From assembly GCA_021234155.1 (NCBI GenBank), contig JAJEKV010000261.1, positions 124,001 through 188,000 of the forward strand: a stretch of DNA of 64,000 nt, read 5' to 3'. This document shows positions 23,802 through 38,166 of this stretch, piece after piece. The notes under the pieces are model-generated. The model made no database searches and was not told the DNA's origin. It saw nothing but the letters and a program-made list of their open reading frames with translations. Origin of the DNA: Isoetes taiwanensis (taxonomy: Eukaryota > Streptophyta > Lycopodiopsida > Isoetales > Isoetaceae). Position 1 is the stretch's first letter. The number at the start of each line of letters is the position of its first letter. A program made the position numbers and the translations under genes.

Positions 23802-26800
23802 CCTTTTAAAATCTGTTCAAACAGACTTTTTCCATCCATGGACTTTTGCAAAGACCACTTCAGTACAATATGCAGCCTTAAGCCAAAACAGGTGCAAATT
23901 TGACTTAAGCCTTAAAAATGGTTAACATTTACTAAAGCAGATGAAATTACCAGATTCTATTAACAAATAAGAATTTCCTTTCGTCAATCTCATTAATGTT
24001 TTTGTTCAATACATCATTCTTACCTTTAAAAGAGTACATAATTGACTCTAGAACAATATAAGATCAAAATTAAAGTTTAGAGTTTCCCTTGTCTTTCAAC
24101 ACCATAGAGCTCAATAGACTTGTCAAAACTATATCTGCAATGCCACCATGTCTTGTAGCTTTTCCACTTGAATACATGGGAAAACACACATAGGAGCAAG
24201 AAATCCCGTTACCTGCAGTGAAACCAGAGGACAGTTAGTCTAAGAAGGGTAAGAGCCTAAGTCACTAACAGGTAAGCTACGGATTCCTTGGGCTTATCGC
24301 CCTTCACCTTGCATGTTAACACAAACACAATAGACAGTCAATTTATCAGGCAAAGAGTGTAAATTACTCTGCCCTAAAAGATTAGCCTACATGCAACTTT
24401 TATCAGTATGCAAGCTTAAAAATTATTATTAAATGCTTCTCCACCAGCTTATGACAAGGTCTAGAAGCTTCATTCTTCCTACCCGCAATTGTCACGAGGT
24501 CTCCTCTATTATACCTAGCATGCATGCTATAAAGAGATTATTTTCACATATATGAGAAGGTCTGGAAGTCCATTTTTTGATGTTGCTCTCAGATACAAAA
24601 TTATTAACCCAAAAGAATTCCAAATTGTAACTGCCCAACACTAAAGTGGTTAAGAGCCCTTTAGCATTAAAAGAGCATCAGCCAGTGAGCCTATTCCTGT
24701 AAAAACATCCTAGGCAGGATTTGCACCATTTGGATATGCAAAATGCCAAATAGAGGAAGAACCCAATCTGGATCTAGAATTTTCGTGCAAAAATATTGAA
24801 GAGTTCAGCTTATCTTCTTCCAACCTGTAAATTTTTGCAAATGGCATCAGACCGTTCTGTGCTCACCATGCCCTGAATTCAAGTGCCCAACTTGAAAGCC
24901 TATTGGATGAAAGAGAAAAATCTGCTGTGTAGAACTCTTTTATTCAGTTTCGGGTCCATTTTACAACTGGAAACCCACCTTAAGATTTTCTTATACTATT
25001 CCCTATTGAATCTGTAGCACTTGTTTGCCTGCATGGCCATTAAGCTATCTATATCTAGATTCCATAAAATATTAATTCGTTTACTCTGTAGTAGTGCAAA
25101 AACAATGTAACTATTGAATTTTAAACTATACAATGCATAGATTGTGTTTAATTAAGCATCAGCACTCTGTCCTTAAAGCTATACCACCTGCACAATAGTC
25201 CACACTGCATAGTTCAAGACTCACAACAGTTCTCTTAATAAGTTTTAATCAAATTTTAGATCTAATAGGAACATGGCCACAACTCGTGTATGCTGCTCTG
25301 TCTCACGCTTAAATATCATGCATTAGTTGGCAGACTTAGAAATTAAGCTTTCTACCATCTGGAGAATGTGAACATAACTGTTAAAACTCGTATATGTCTA
25401 CTCATATCTGCACATTATAGACAACCTAGGTGTATGGACAAGTGCATGCTAATCCCATTAACATCAGTCCTAAGTTCAATCCATCTTTTTAGTTTTTCAT
25501 TCCATTGCTTTACGGTAGCCTTGTATCCCTGTGTACAGGGTGCTTAAAAGGATACCATTTCTAAACCAGAATTCTTATGCTATAATTATCCCAATTACTA
25601 CTGTTGTAGATATCTTTTAAGACCTCAGGCTTTTCTGTGCTCATTCAGTGCAATCATGAAATGAAGGCATGCTGGAAGAAGGAGCAAATACATGCTACTG
25701 CAGCAAACACATAGGCCACAAATGCACAACCCATGGCTCATTATAGTAGCACTAGACTAATGTAAACATCCAGTTGAAAAGAGAATAGATCCATACAAAT
25801 AGGGTCATGCCTTATTATCATATAAAGAAAAATATCCACACAAAGTATTCAGCAAATAGAGTTATTCAATTATTCAAACCTGGGAGTAGATCTTTGTTCC
25901 AGCATAATTGCCTTTGGTCATGTTGATCTGCAAATTGCCAGAAGCTCTCCAATGCCTTGTTTACTCAAAGAAATAGTGGATGGCATCTCTATATTAGTCT
26001 CCTGGATTATCACATGCAAAAGACAGTAGATTCAGTTAATGTCACCAGCATCTTTCCCTTTATTCAAATTATCATAGCTCTTCAGTCCTGTTGCTACAAT
26101 AGCCTTATGGAATTGGCATATCTTTTCCATGAAGTATTTACCTTCTTCTCCCAAGAAGCAGGCATCAAAGCCATCTTATTTACATCTATTTTCACAGCCT
26201 TTATGCACCGTTGCAGCCACAGTTCTATAGAACTAGAAGATCACCCATCTTGCTATGCATTTGTGGCTCCGCCATCCAAGACATGCCATAATAATCTATA
26301 TGCATCCACCTTCCAGCATTCTATGCCGCAAGAGCAAGTTCGGAATACCCTAATTAGGGTTCAAGAAATGCATTACGTTAGGTCAAGATCATAATTTACC
26401 TTTTATTTTTCTAAACCCTAGTTCTTGCATAATCGAAATCTCACCATCCATCAATGGCTAAGAGTTGCCCAATCTGTTGCAGGCCAACTGTATGGTGGCC
26501 GCTGAGCTGCCTAAAACTCTGTTACAATCAAGTAGAGGTTCAGGGATACAAAAAGCGTGACCATCATATTTTTCTATTTTCCACTGTATTTTTCTTTTCC
26601 ACGAGTTTTCTTTGTGTACATATGTGAAGGACATTTTCGATCAACACCACCATTATGCAACCATGGGTTTTCACCCATACTCCATTTATGTAAACAATAT
26701 CAAACCTTTGCTACATGCCCATGATAGTGCAATAATGCCTTAGATTCCTAAAGCTTATGATAGAGCACCTAGCAGTGTATCAATGTGCATCCATAAAGCC

Positions 26801-26848
26801 CTCGGATAGAGCAATAATTCCTTAGAGTCCTGATGCATTAGAGCCATT
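23802..26848. repeat. Array A, unit A3, truncated (3.05 kb)
   Basis: Same sequence as A1/A2 until GAGCCATT, where the other units continue CATTACTTATAATAAAAAAAGCC. The unit stops at that A-rich site and passes into an A20 run. Confidence 0.85.
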
Positions 26849-26868
26849 AAAAAAAAAAAAAAAAAAAA
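26849..26868. repeat. A20 run joining array A to array B
   Basis: Pure A-run between truncated unit A3 and the first B unit. Confidence 0.95.
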
Positions 26869-29800
26869 GCCAGTAGAACTAGCCTAGTCCAACTAGCTAG
26901 CACATGCATCAACTTCGGTCAATCCCTAAGTTGTATTATCAATCCACTATAAGTCATGTAATGACAAGAATGGTACTTGCATTCTAGAAAATCATGTTCC
27001 ATCATTTGCAAACTGCTACAGAACTTAACAACATACATGTTCAACCAGCACAACATTTAACCACGGTATAGAAATCTATTGGATGTTTGATCCATTAATC
27101 TATGTGTAATCTTATAGTTTGTCTATGTAGGGCAACATATTCGTTTAAGGTCATAATGTAGTCTAAATCTCCCTGGTCCATTGAATACATAATAATACTT
27201 TATTCTCATCACATTTCTCGTCTAAGGTCGTAATCTAGCCTAAATCTCAATGGTCCATTGGATACATAATAGTACTTTCTGCCAATATGTGGAGCTAACA
27301 AAGGTTATTAAGTTATACTCTTTGCCATGCAACTTATGCAAATAATGCAGGCTATTCTTAATGCTTCCACTAAATTTTTGTAAATAATCAAGGCCGAGAA
27401 GCTAGAAAACCACAGCCATGTAATATTCATATTCATTTGGGTGTGAACAACTATTCTGTATTTTGTACTTTTAAGCCTGGACCTAGACTTGTAGGTTCAT
27501 TTTTGCTCAGCCTTTTCCATATTTAATCAGACCTACAGATGATGATTTCATAAACAGCAGATTCTGTATCTTTCCAAATCAAAGATTTAGACATAAGTTA
27601 TCCTATTAATACTTCTTCTAGACATCGAGAAGAATGCATAAATATTGAAGCCACGTTTTCAGTTGATACCTTGCTAGATCTGTTCCATTTTTTCCAGCCT
27701 ATTTGAGCACCGAAAACATATGTGCCTTACCTTATTGCATTCATAGCAAAAGATGTGAGCAAAATATTGCAATGAGAATTTTTCCATGATTTTATATAGA
27801 ACTTAAAGTCAGCTGCAGCAGCGGATATTCTAGAACGTATCTTCCACTCCAAAGACTTTTCCCAAAGAACACGTTCAAACGAGCAAATGGAAGACAAAGG
27901 GAGGTGAAAACCACGTACCTGCAGCCAATCAATCATGAATTAGCATATTAATGGTAAAACATGAAGGGCCAAAAGGTACATTGGGTTTTCACGGCTTATA
28001 GCCCTTCACCCTTTGTATCCTTTTGCCATCAGTTAGTATCCATAGAAAAAGCAAGGAGACATTTAAGAACTTCATTTCTCACACATCAGAATCATTCTAT
28101 ATTAAAGCTTAAAGCCTATGCATCTGCAATGTCTGAACATAGATGCAATTATGCTTACACCATTCTATTCCTGAAATCTGATAAATCGATGCATACTCTA
28201 CATTTGTTTTACCCCCTGTGCTACATGTTCATGATCGGGGATCATTTGCTTCAAGCATCTTGTATAACTAGAAAGCGGTTAAATCGAGAGGACTCCTCAG
28301 TTTGTTCTTTACTCGTGTACTGCCATCAGTAACCTTCTTAATGCCATCAGTAGTAACATTCTTGCTCAAGGAGCGCTTTTACTCATCAAGATTCATTTTA
28401 TAATCCTCACATTTTCTTACTGTTTGAAAATCAATGGCGCTACCATACAGGCCAATTCAAAATCTATTATTTCATTGCCGAGTGTCTCCCAATCATCTCC
28501 TAAGCTATAAACAATCCATCGTATCCGCGGTCGAAATGCTGGTCATCCATTTTGCCTTTTAGTTATAAGGCGGAAAAACTTTCTTCTTCCAAATCTAATC
28601 AATTCTTACAGTACACAAATTGCGGCCTCGTGTCCTTAGAATCTTTCTACATGCATGTATGATTTGGAGAAATCTGGGGGTCTACTCTGTATTTGCAGAA
28701 TCTAGAATAGCTCTACTAACCGTAATAAAGAAGCCAGTGCTTGAACTGTCTCTGTATGCAGCCAACCACCATATTTGTACAGTCCTGGAGAAACCCTCGC
28801 CATACAACAAGAACCGTTTTTGGCTAAACACGCAAGATTACCTCACCGGGCGAATCGAAACCCTAGCCTTCAGTAGTATTGCCACGAAATTCACTCTCGA
28901 AACCCTAGATTTTCTTATTTTGCCATAATATTTTACTTAAAGAAATTGAAGAAAATGTGTGCTTGCAAACCTTTGAAATAAAACCCTTTACCTTTGTAAG
29001 ATGCCAAGTGCCGTTGCATGCCTTTATGCTTTATGCATAAGCCTTTTTTTTGCACGAAGCACCAAATACCAAGTGCCTAACATGCATTTAAAGATGCACG
29101 CAAAAGGTTAAACTTTATAACTTTAGATGAAACATGCATTTAAAGATGCACGCAAAAGATTCAACTTTATAGGTTTGGATCTTTTCATAAATAAGTCAAG
29201 ATCCAAGTTTAAAGAAACAAATTCTCCATCGTCTCTATAGAGGACCAAGTTATGGTAAGTATATGCAAAAGGTGTTCAAAGAATTAGCCCATCTTTAGAT
29301 TTTTATCTTATAATTTCTAGGCAACCTATACAATGTGTATAATATATTAAGCTACTTTGAATCACATGTACCGTCTACTCAGTATTACTGAATCAGTGCA
29401 TAGGTGGATTCCTATGCATGTCATGCTACATACTGCCAAATAGCATCAGAAGTTTAAAATAAAAAATCCTACCTCCAACCGTTAGGTAGTTTTGACCTCT
29501 TTTTTATGTTCTTTGAAATATTAGGGAGGGCAGACCCTAATTATACAAATGAGAGGTCATGCCCTACCTAATATAACAAGCAAGCCCAATATACTTCTAT
29601 GCATCAACACCTTATTTGTATCACCGATTAGAAGAAGTATCTTTTGACAATAGCTTGGAACTTCTTGTAGCAAATTGCAGTCTCAAAGTTTCGTGCATGG
29701 GAAGTTGCCTGCCTTGATGCATCCAGGTATTCTCCTTTACAACCGAAAGTGGTTGAAACCATTGTGGACAAATCCTATATCATCTCATCAATATTGGAAG

Positions 29801-30695
29801 TCGCATAAGAAGGATTGAAATTGACATAAAGAAGTGGAAATATCTGTGAAAAAAATATTAATCTGATGATATGGTCAAAACAATTAGTACGAATATATTT
29901 TAGAGCGTTAAATGGCTTAAGACACATAATGTGTAGCCGAGTGGCATAATTTTTGTGCAACTGCATCGTGGTCTATGCCACTTTAAAAAGAATTGAACTT
30001 GTATAATGCAATCTTAAAAATACTTCACCGGATGCATAGGTATAAGATAGCTCAAAATCTCAAGACTTCTGATTATTCAAAGAGTAACTTCGGCAATCCC
30101 ATCAGCTACATCTCTGCTACTTTCATCTTTGGTTTTAATAACTGATTTCTCCATAGCTCTTGATGTATTTAAGCATTCCACAATTAGAACCCCGGTGATT
30201 CTTGGGTGTTGACCGATTTTAGTACCGTATATGCTCGTTTGTTTAATATCTAGTGGTTGGATGGCTTTTTTCAGGAACTCGACATCCTTAATTGTCCTCT
30301 CACAAGTATCCACCATCTAGCTCAACTGAATATTCATTAGATCTGCTCAGCACATTCTTCTACAACATGTACGCGTATGCTTTTGGTTCTTTCTTGTAAC
30401 AAAGCATTGCCTGTATAGCATAGTTGGAGGATCCGATCCTGTTTTTACCATATCCCATAGCTTTGAGCTCACTTTCCATACAGGTAGAACTATTTCATCA
30501 TCACATTCTTCCTGACCATAAATGATTTTCCTGTAATGTATGAGAGTAGCAACTGTTAGTGTTATAGCATCAGCATGTAATAAAAGGTATCAACTAGTAG
30601 ATTGCAATCCATAACGCAGATGTAAATGCAAGGAACATGATTCTCAAGTCACAAGTAACACTGGTTATACCAATGTATTGAAGTGTCTAAAAAAA
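26869..30695. repeat. Array B, unit B1 (3.83 kb)
   Basis: First of about 6.7 head-to-tail units; it starts at CCAGTAGAACTAGCC and ends in an A-run. Gene-like marks on the minus strand: candidate exons at 30420-30537 (IIYGQEECDDEIVLP), 30077-30316 (KDVEFLKKAIQPLDI), 29640-29850 (TMVSTTFGCKGEYLDASR after acceptor TTTTTTTCACAG) and 27730-27918 (WEKSLEWKIRSRIS, ending AG|GTAAGG), plus the shared acceptor block at about 27905-28015. The plus strand has two AAACCCTAG teloboxes (28858, 28899). Several candidate exons hold stops, so the unit is read as a gene-derived repeat. The family is not recognised. Confidence 0.85.
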
Positions 30696-33600
30696 CCCAG
30701 TAGAACTAGCCTAGTCCAACTAGCTAGCACATACATCAACTTCGGTCAATCCCTAAGTTGTATTATCAATCCACTATAAGTCATGTAATGACAAGAATGG
30801 TACTTGCATTCTAGAAAATCATGTTCCATCATTTGCAAACTGCTACAGAACTTAACAACATACATGTTCAACCAGCACAACATTTAACCACGGTATAGAA
30901 ATCTATTGGATGTTTGATCCATTAATCTATGTGTAATCTTATAGTTTGTCTATGTAGGGCAACATATTCGTTTAAGGTCATAATGTAGTCTAAATCTCCC
31001 TGGTCCATTGAATACATAATAATACTTTATTCTCATCACATTTTTCTAAGGTCGTAATCTAGCCTAAATCTCAATGGTCCATTGGATACATAATAGTACT
31101 TTCTCGCCAATATGTGGGCTAACAAAGGTTATTGTTATAACAACTTATGCAAATAATGCAAGGCTATTTTTGCTTCCACTAAATTTTTTAAATAATCAAG
31201 GCCGGACCTAGACATGTAATATTCATATTCAGGTTGAACAACATTCGTATTTTGTACTTTTAAGCCCGGACCTAGACTTGTAGGTTCATTTTTGCTCAGC
31301 CTTTTCCATATTTAATCAGACCTACAGATGATGATTTCATAAACAGCAGATTCTGTATCTTTCCAAATCAAAGATTTAGACATAAGTTATCCATTAATAC
31401 TTCTTCTAGACATCGAGAAGAATGCATAAATATTGAAGCCACGTTTTCAGTTGATACCTTGCTAGATCTGTTCCATTTTTTCCAGCCTATTTGAGCACCG
31501 AAAACATATGTGCCTTACCTTATTGCATTCATAGCAAAAGATGTGAGCAAAATATTGCAATGAGAATTTTTCCATGATTTTATATAGAACTTAAAAGTCA
31601 TTTTTTGCGTGGATGATATTCTAGAACGTATCTTCCACTCCAAAGACTTTTCCCAAAGAACACGTTCAAACGAGCAAATGGAAGACAAAGGGAGGTGAAA
31701 ACCACGTACCTGCAGCCAATCAATCATGAATTCGCATATTAATGGTAAAACATGAAGGGCCAAAAGGTACATTGGGTTTTCACGGCTTATAGCCCTTCAC
31801 CCTTTGTATCCTTTTGCCATCAGTTAGTATCCATAGAAAAAGCAAGGAGACATTTAAGAACTTCATTTCTCACACATCAGAATCATTCTATATTAAAGCT
31901 TAAAGCCTATGCATCTGCAATGTCTGAACATAGATGCAATTATGCTTACACCATTCTATTCCTGAAATCTGATAAATCGATGCATCTACATTTGTTTTAC
32001 CCCCTGTGCTACCTGTTCATGATCAGGATCATTTGCTTCAGCATCTTGTATAACTAGAAACGGTTAAATCAGAGGACTCCTCAGCTTGTTCTTTACTCGT
32101 GTACTGCCATCAGTAACCTTCTTAATGCCATCAGTAGTAACATTCTTGCTCAAGGAGCGCTTTTACTCATCAAGATTCATTTTATAATCCTCACATTTTC
32201 TTACTGTTTGAAAATCAATGGCGCTACCATACAGGCCAATTCCAAATCTATTATTTCATTGCTGAGTGTCTCCCAATCATCTCCTAAGCTATAAACAATC
32301 CATCTGTATCACAGTCGAAATGCTGGTCATCCATTTTGCCTTTTAGTTATAAGGCGGAAAAACTTTCTTCTTCCAAATCTAATCAATTCTTACAGTACAC
32401 AAATTGCGGCCTTGTGTCCTTAGAATCTTTCTACATGCATGTATGATTTGGAGAAATCTGGGGGTCTACTCTGTATTTGCAGAATCTAGAATAGCTCTAC
32501 TAACCGTAATAAAGAAGCTGCTTGAAAGCTGTCTCGTATGCGACCAACCACCATATTTATGCGATCTGGAGAAACCCTCGCCATACAAATAAGAACTGTT
32601 TTTGGCTAAACTGCAAGATTACCTCCGGCCGAATCGAAACCCTAGCCTTCAGTAGTATTGCCACGAAATTCACTCTCGAAACCCTAGATTTTCTTATTTT
32701 GCCATAATATTTTACTTAAAGAAATTGAAGAAAATGTGTGCTTGCAAACCTTTGAAATAAAACCCTTTACCTTTGTAAGATGCCAAGTGCCGTTGCATGC
32801 CTTTATGCTTTATGCATAAGCCTTTTTTTTGCACGAAGCACCAAATACCAAGTGCCTAACATGCATTTAAAGATGCATGCAAAAGGTTAAACTTTATAAC
32901 ATGCATTTAAAGATGCACGCAAAAGATTCAACTTTATAGGTTTGGATCTTTTCATAAATAAGTCGAGATCCAAGTTTAAAGAAACAAATTCTCCATCGTC
33001 TCTATAGAGGACCAAGTTATGGTAAGTATATGCAAAAGGTGTTCAAAGAATTAGCCCATCTTTAGATTTTTATCTTATAATTTCTAGGCAACCTATACAA
33101 TGTGTATAATATATTAAGCTACTTTGAATCACATGTACCGTCTACTCAGTATTACTGAATCAGTGCATAAGTGGATTCCTATGCATGTCATGCTACATCT
33201 TTGCCAAATAGCATCGAAGTTTAAAAATAAAAAATCCTACCTCCAACCGTTAGGTAGTTTTGACCTCTTTTTTATGTTTTGAAATATTAGGGAGGGCGGA
33301 CCCTAATTATACAAAGAGAGGTCATGCCCTACCTAATATAACAAGCAAGCCCAATATACTTCTATGCATCAACACCTTATTTGTGTCACCGATTAGAAGA
33401 AGTACCTTTTGACAATAGCTTGGAACTTCTTGTAGCAAATTGCAGTCTCAAAGTTTCGTGCATGGGAAGTTGCCTGCCTTGATGCATCCAGGTATTCTCC
33501 TTTACAACCGAAAGTGGTTGAAACCATTGTGGACAAATCCTATATCATCTCATCAATATTGGAAGTCGCATAAGAAGGATTGAAATTGACATATAGAAGT

Positions 33601-34459
33601 GGAAATATCTGTGACAAAAATATTAATCTGATGATATGGTCAAAACAATTAGTACGAATATATTTTAGAGCGTTAAATGGCTTAAGACACATAATGTGTA
33701 GCCGAGTGGCATAATTTTTGTGCAACTGCATCGTGGTCTATGCCACTTTAAAAAGAATTGAACTTGTATAATGCAATCTTAAAAATACTTCACCGGATGC
33801 ATAGGTATAAGATAGCTCAAAATCTCAAGACTTACAGTTATTCAAAGAGTAACTCGGCAATCCCATCAGCTACATCTCTGCTACTTTCATCTTTGGTTTT
33901 AATAACTGATTTCTCCATAGCTCTTGATGTATTTAAGCATTCCACAATTAGAACCCCGGTGATTCTTGGGTGTTGACCGATTTTAGTACCGTATATGCTC
34001 GTTTGTTTAATATCTAGTGGTTGGATGGCTTTTTTCAGGAACTCGACATCCTTAATTGTCCTCTCACAAGTATCCACCATCTAGCTCAACTGAATATTCA
34101 TTAGATCTGCTCAGCACATTCTTCTACAACATGTACGCGTATGCTTTTGGTTCTTTCTCGTAACAAAGCATTGCCTGTATAGCATAGTTGGAGGATCCGA
34201 TCCTGTTTTTACCATATCCCATAGCTTTGAGCTCACTTTCCATACAGGTAGAACTATTTCATCATCACATTCTTCCTGACCATAAATGATTTTCCCCGTA
34301 ATGTATGAGAGTAGCAACTGTTAGTGTTATAGCATCAGCATGTAATAAAAGGTATCAACTAGTAGATTGCAATCCATAACGCAGATGTAAATGCAAGGAA
34401 CATGATTCTCAAGTCACAAGTAACACTGGTTATACCAATGTATTGAAGTGTCTAAAAAA
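30696..34459. repeat. Array B, unit B2 (3.76 kb)
   Basis: As B1. It carries a degraded stretch at about 31040-31270 in which words from further downstream (GGACCTAGACATG) appear early, and it lacks one spacer between the paired ATGCATTTAAAGATGCA words near 32870. Confidence 0.85.
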
Positions 34460-37400
34460 CCAAAGAGAACTAGCCTAGTCCAACTAGCTAGCACATACAT
34501 CAACCGGTCAATCCCTAAGTTGTATTATCAATCCACTATAAGTCATGTAATGACAAGAATGTTCCATCATTTGCATTCTAGAACTTAAAAATCATGTTCC
34601 ATCATTTGCATAGAAATCTATTGGATGTTTGATCCATTAACATACATGTTAATCTTATAGTTTTTAACAACATATTCGTTTAGAAATGTAGTTAAATGTT
34701 TGGTCCATTGAATCTAATAATACTTTATTCTCATCACATTTTGTCTATGTAGGGCAACATATTAAATCTCAATGGTCCATTGGATAATAATAGTCTAAAT
34801 CTAACAAATGTTATTAAGTTATCCTTTGAATACATGCAAATAATGCAGGCTATTCTTCTCTTCCACTAAATTTTTTGTAAATAAGGCGAGAAGCTAGAAT
34901 ACCATGTAATATTCATATTCATTTGGGTGTGAACAACTATTCTGTATTTTGTACTTTTAAGCCTGGACCTAGACTTGTAGGTTCATTTTTGCTCAGCCTT
35001 TTCCATATTTAATCAGACCTACAGATGATGATTTCATAAACAGCAGATTCTGTATCTTTCCAAATCAAAGATTTAGACATAAGTTATCCATTAATACTTC
35101 TTCTAGACATCGAGAAGAATGCATAAATATTGAAGCCACGTTTTCAGTTGATACCTTGCTAGATCTGTTCCATTTTTTCCAGCCTATTTGAGCACCGAAA
35201 ACATATGTGCCTTACCTTATTGCATTCATAGCAAAAGATGTGAGCAAAATATTGCAATGAGAATTTTTCCATGATTTTATACAGAACTTAAAGTCAGCTG
35301 CAGCAGCGGATATTCTAGAACGTATCTTCCACTCCAAAGACTTTTCCCAAAGAACACGTTCAAACGAGCAAATGGAAGACAAAGGGAGGTGAAAACCACG
35401 TACCTGCAGCCAATCAATCATGAATTAGCATATTAATGGTAAAACATGAAGGGCCAAAAGGTACATTGGGTTTTCACGGCTTATAGCCCTTCACCCTTTG
35501 TATCCTTTTGCCATCAGTTAGTATCCATAGAAAAAGCAAGGAGACATTTAAGAACTTCATTTCTCGCACATCAGAATCATTCTATATTAAAGCTTAAAGC
35601 CTATGCATCTGCAATGTCTGAACATAGATGCAATTATGCTTACACCATTCTATTCCTGAAATCTGATAAATCGATGCATCTACATTTGTTTTACCCCCGT
35701 GCTACTGTTCATGATCGGGATCATTTGCTTCAAACATCTTGTATAACTAGAAACGGTTAAATCGGAGGACTCCTCGGTTTTGTTCTTTACTGTGTAATCG
35801 CCATCAGTAACCTTCTTAATGCCATCAGTAGTAACATTCTTGCTCAAGGAGCGCTTTTACTCATCAAGATTCATTTTATAATCCTCACATTTTCTTACTG
35901 TTTGAAAATCAATGGCGCTACCATACAGGCCAATTCCAAATCTATTATTTCATTGCTGAGTGTCTCCCAATCATCTCCTAAGCTATAAACAATCCATCGT
36001 ATCCACGGTCGAAATCTTTGGTCATCCATTTTGCCTTTTAGTTATAAAGGCGGAAAAACTTTCTTCTTCCAAATCTAATCAATTCTTACAAGACAAAAAT
36101 TAGCGGCCTTGTGTCCTTAGAATCTTTCTACATGCATGTATGATTTGGAGAAACTGGGGTCTACTCAGTATTTGCAGAATCTAGAATAGCTCTACTAACC
36201 GTAATAAAGAAGCGGTTTTGAAAGGCCTACGTCAGATGACCAACCACCATATTTATGCAGTCTGGAGAAACCTCTACCATAAATAAGAACCGTTTTTGGC
36301 TAGGCCTGCAAGATTACCTCTGGCCGAATCGAAACCCTAGCCTTCAGTAGTATTGCCACGAAATTCACTCTCGAAACCCTAGATTTTCTTATTTTGCCAT
36401 AATATTTTACTTAAAGAAATTGAAGAAAATGTGTGCTTGCAAACCTTTGAAATAAAACCCTTTACCTTTGTAAGATGCCAAGTGCCGTTGCATGCCTTTA
36501 TGCTTTATGCATAAGCCTTTTTTGCACGAAGCACCAAATACCAAGTGCCTAACATGCATTTAAAGATGCATGCAAAAGGTTAAACTTTATAACTTTAGAT
36601 GAAACATGCATTTAAAGATGCACGCAAAAGATTCAACTTTATAGGTTTGGATCTTTTCATAAATAAGTCAAGATCCAAGTTTAAAGAAACAAATTCTCCA
36701 TCGTCTCTATAGAGGACCAAGTTATGGTAAGTATATGCAAAAGGTGTTCAAAGAATTAGCCCATCTTTAGATTTTTATCTTATAATTTCTAGGCAACCTA
36801 TACAATGTGTATAATATATTAAGCTACTTTGAATCACATGTACCGTCTACTCAGTATTACTGAATCAGTGCATAAGTGGATTCCTATGCATGTCATGCTA
36901 CATACTGCCAAATAGCATCAGAAGTTTAAAAATAAAAAAATCCTACCTCCAACCGTTAGGTAGTTTTGACCTCTTTTTATGTTGCTGAAATATTAGGGAG
37001 GGCAGACCCCTAATTATACAGCCGAGGTCATGCCCTACCTAATATAACAAGCAAGCCCAATATACTTCTATGCATCAACACCTTATTTGTGTCACCGATT
37101 AGAAGAAGTACCTTTTGACAATAGCTTGGAACTTCTTGTAGCAAATTGCAGTCTCAAAGTTTCGTGCATGGGAAGTTGCCTGCCTTGATGCATCCAGGTA
37201 TTCTCCTTTACAACCGAAAGTGGTTGAAACCATTGTGGACAAATCCTATATCATCTCATCAATATTGGAAGTCGCATAAGAAGGATTGAAATTGACATAT
37301 AGAAGTGGAAAATATCTGTGACAAAAATATTAATCTGATGATATGGTCAAAACAATTAGTACGAATATATTTTAGAGCGTTAAATGGCTTAAGACACATA

Positions 37401-38166
37401 ATGTGTAGCCGAGTGGCATAATTTTTGTGCAACTGCATCGTGGTCTATGCCACTTTAAAAAGAATTGAACTTGTATAATGCAATCTTAAAAATACTTCAC
37501 CGGATGCATAGGTATAAGATAGCTCAAAATCTCAAGACTTACAGTTATTCAAAGAGTAACTCGGCAATCCCATCAGCTACATCTCTGCTACTTTCATCTT
37601 TGGTTTTAATAACTGATTTCTCCATAGCTCTTGATGTATTTAAGCATTCCACAATTAGAACCCCGGTGATTCTTGGGTGTTGACCGATTTTAGTACCGTA
37701 TATGCTCGTTTGTTTAATATCTAGTGGTTGGATGGCTTTTTCGGGAACTTCGACATCCTTAATTGTCCTCTCACAAGTATCCACCATCTAGCTCAACTGA
37801 ATATTCATTAGATCTGCTCAGCACATTCTTCTACAACATGTACGCGTATGCTTTTGGTTCTTTCTCGTAACAAAGCATTGCCTGTATAGCATAGTTGGAG
37901 GATCCGATCCTGTTTTTACCATATCCCATAGCTTTGAGCTCACTTTCCATACAGGTAGAACTATTTCATCATCACATTCTTCCTGACCATAAATGATTTT
38001 CCTGTAATGTATGAGAGTAGCAACTGTTAGTGTTATAGCGTCAGCATGTAATAAAAGGTATCAACTAGTAGATTGCAGTCCATAACGCAGATGTAAATGC
38101 AAGGAACATGATTCTCAATTCACAAGTAACACTGGTTATACCAATGTATTGAAGTGTCTAAAAAAA
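34460..38166. repeat. Array B, unit B3 (3.71 kb), partly scrambled
   Basis: As B1, but 34540-34900 contains the expected words in shuffled order with deletions, while the flanking sequence is normal. The unit starts CCAAAGAGAAC where most units read CCCAGTAGAAC. Confidence 0.85.

Noticed and set aside
25957-26394. 145-codon plus-strand frame repeated in array A (MFTQRNSGWHLYIS..)
   Set aside because: It is kept open in A3 but broken in A1 and A2 by the CAG/CTG-type differences, lies opposite the candidate exons and resembles no protein family. High identity of the copies explains its recurrence.
27961-28332. Recurring plus-strand frame MKGQKVHWVF.. in every B unit
   Set aside because: It runs over the minus-strand acceptor block and changes length from unit to unit; best explained as a shadow of the repeat.
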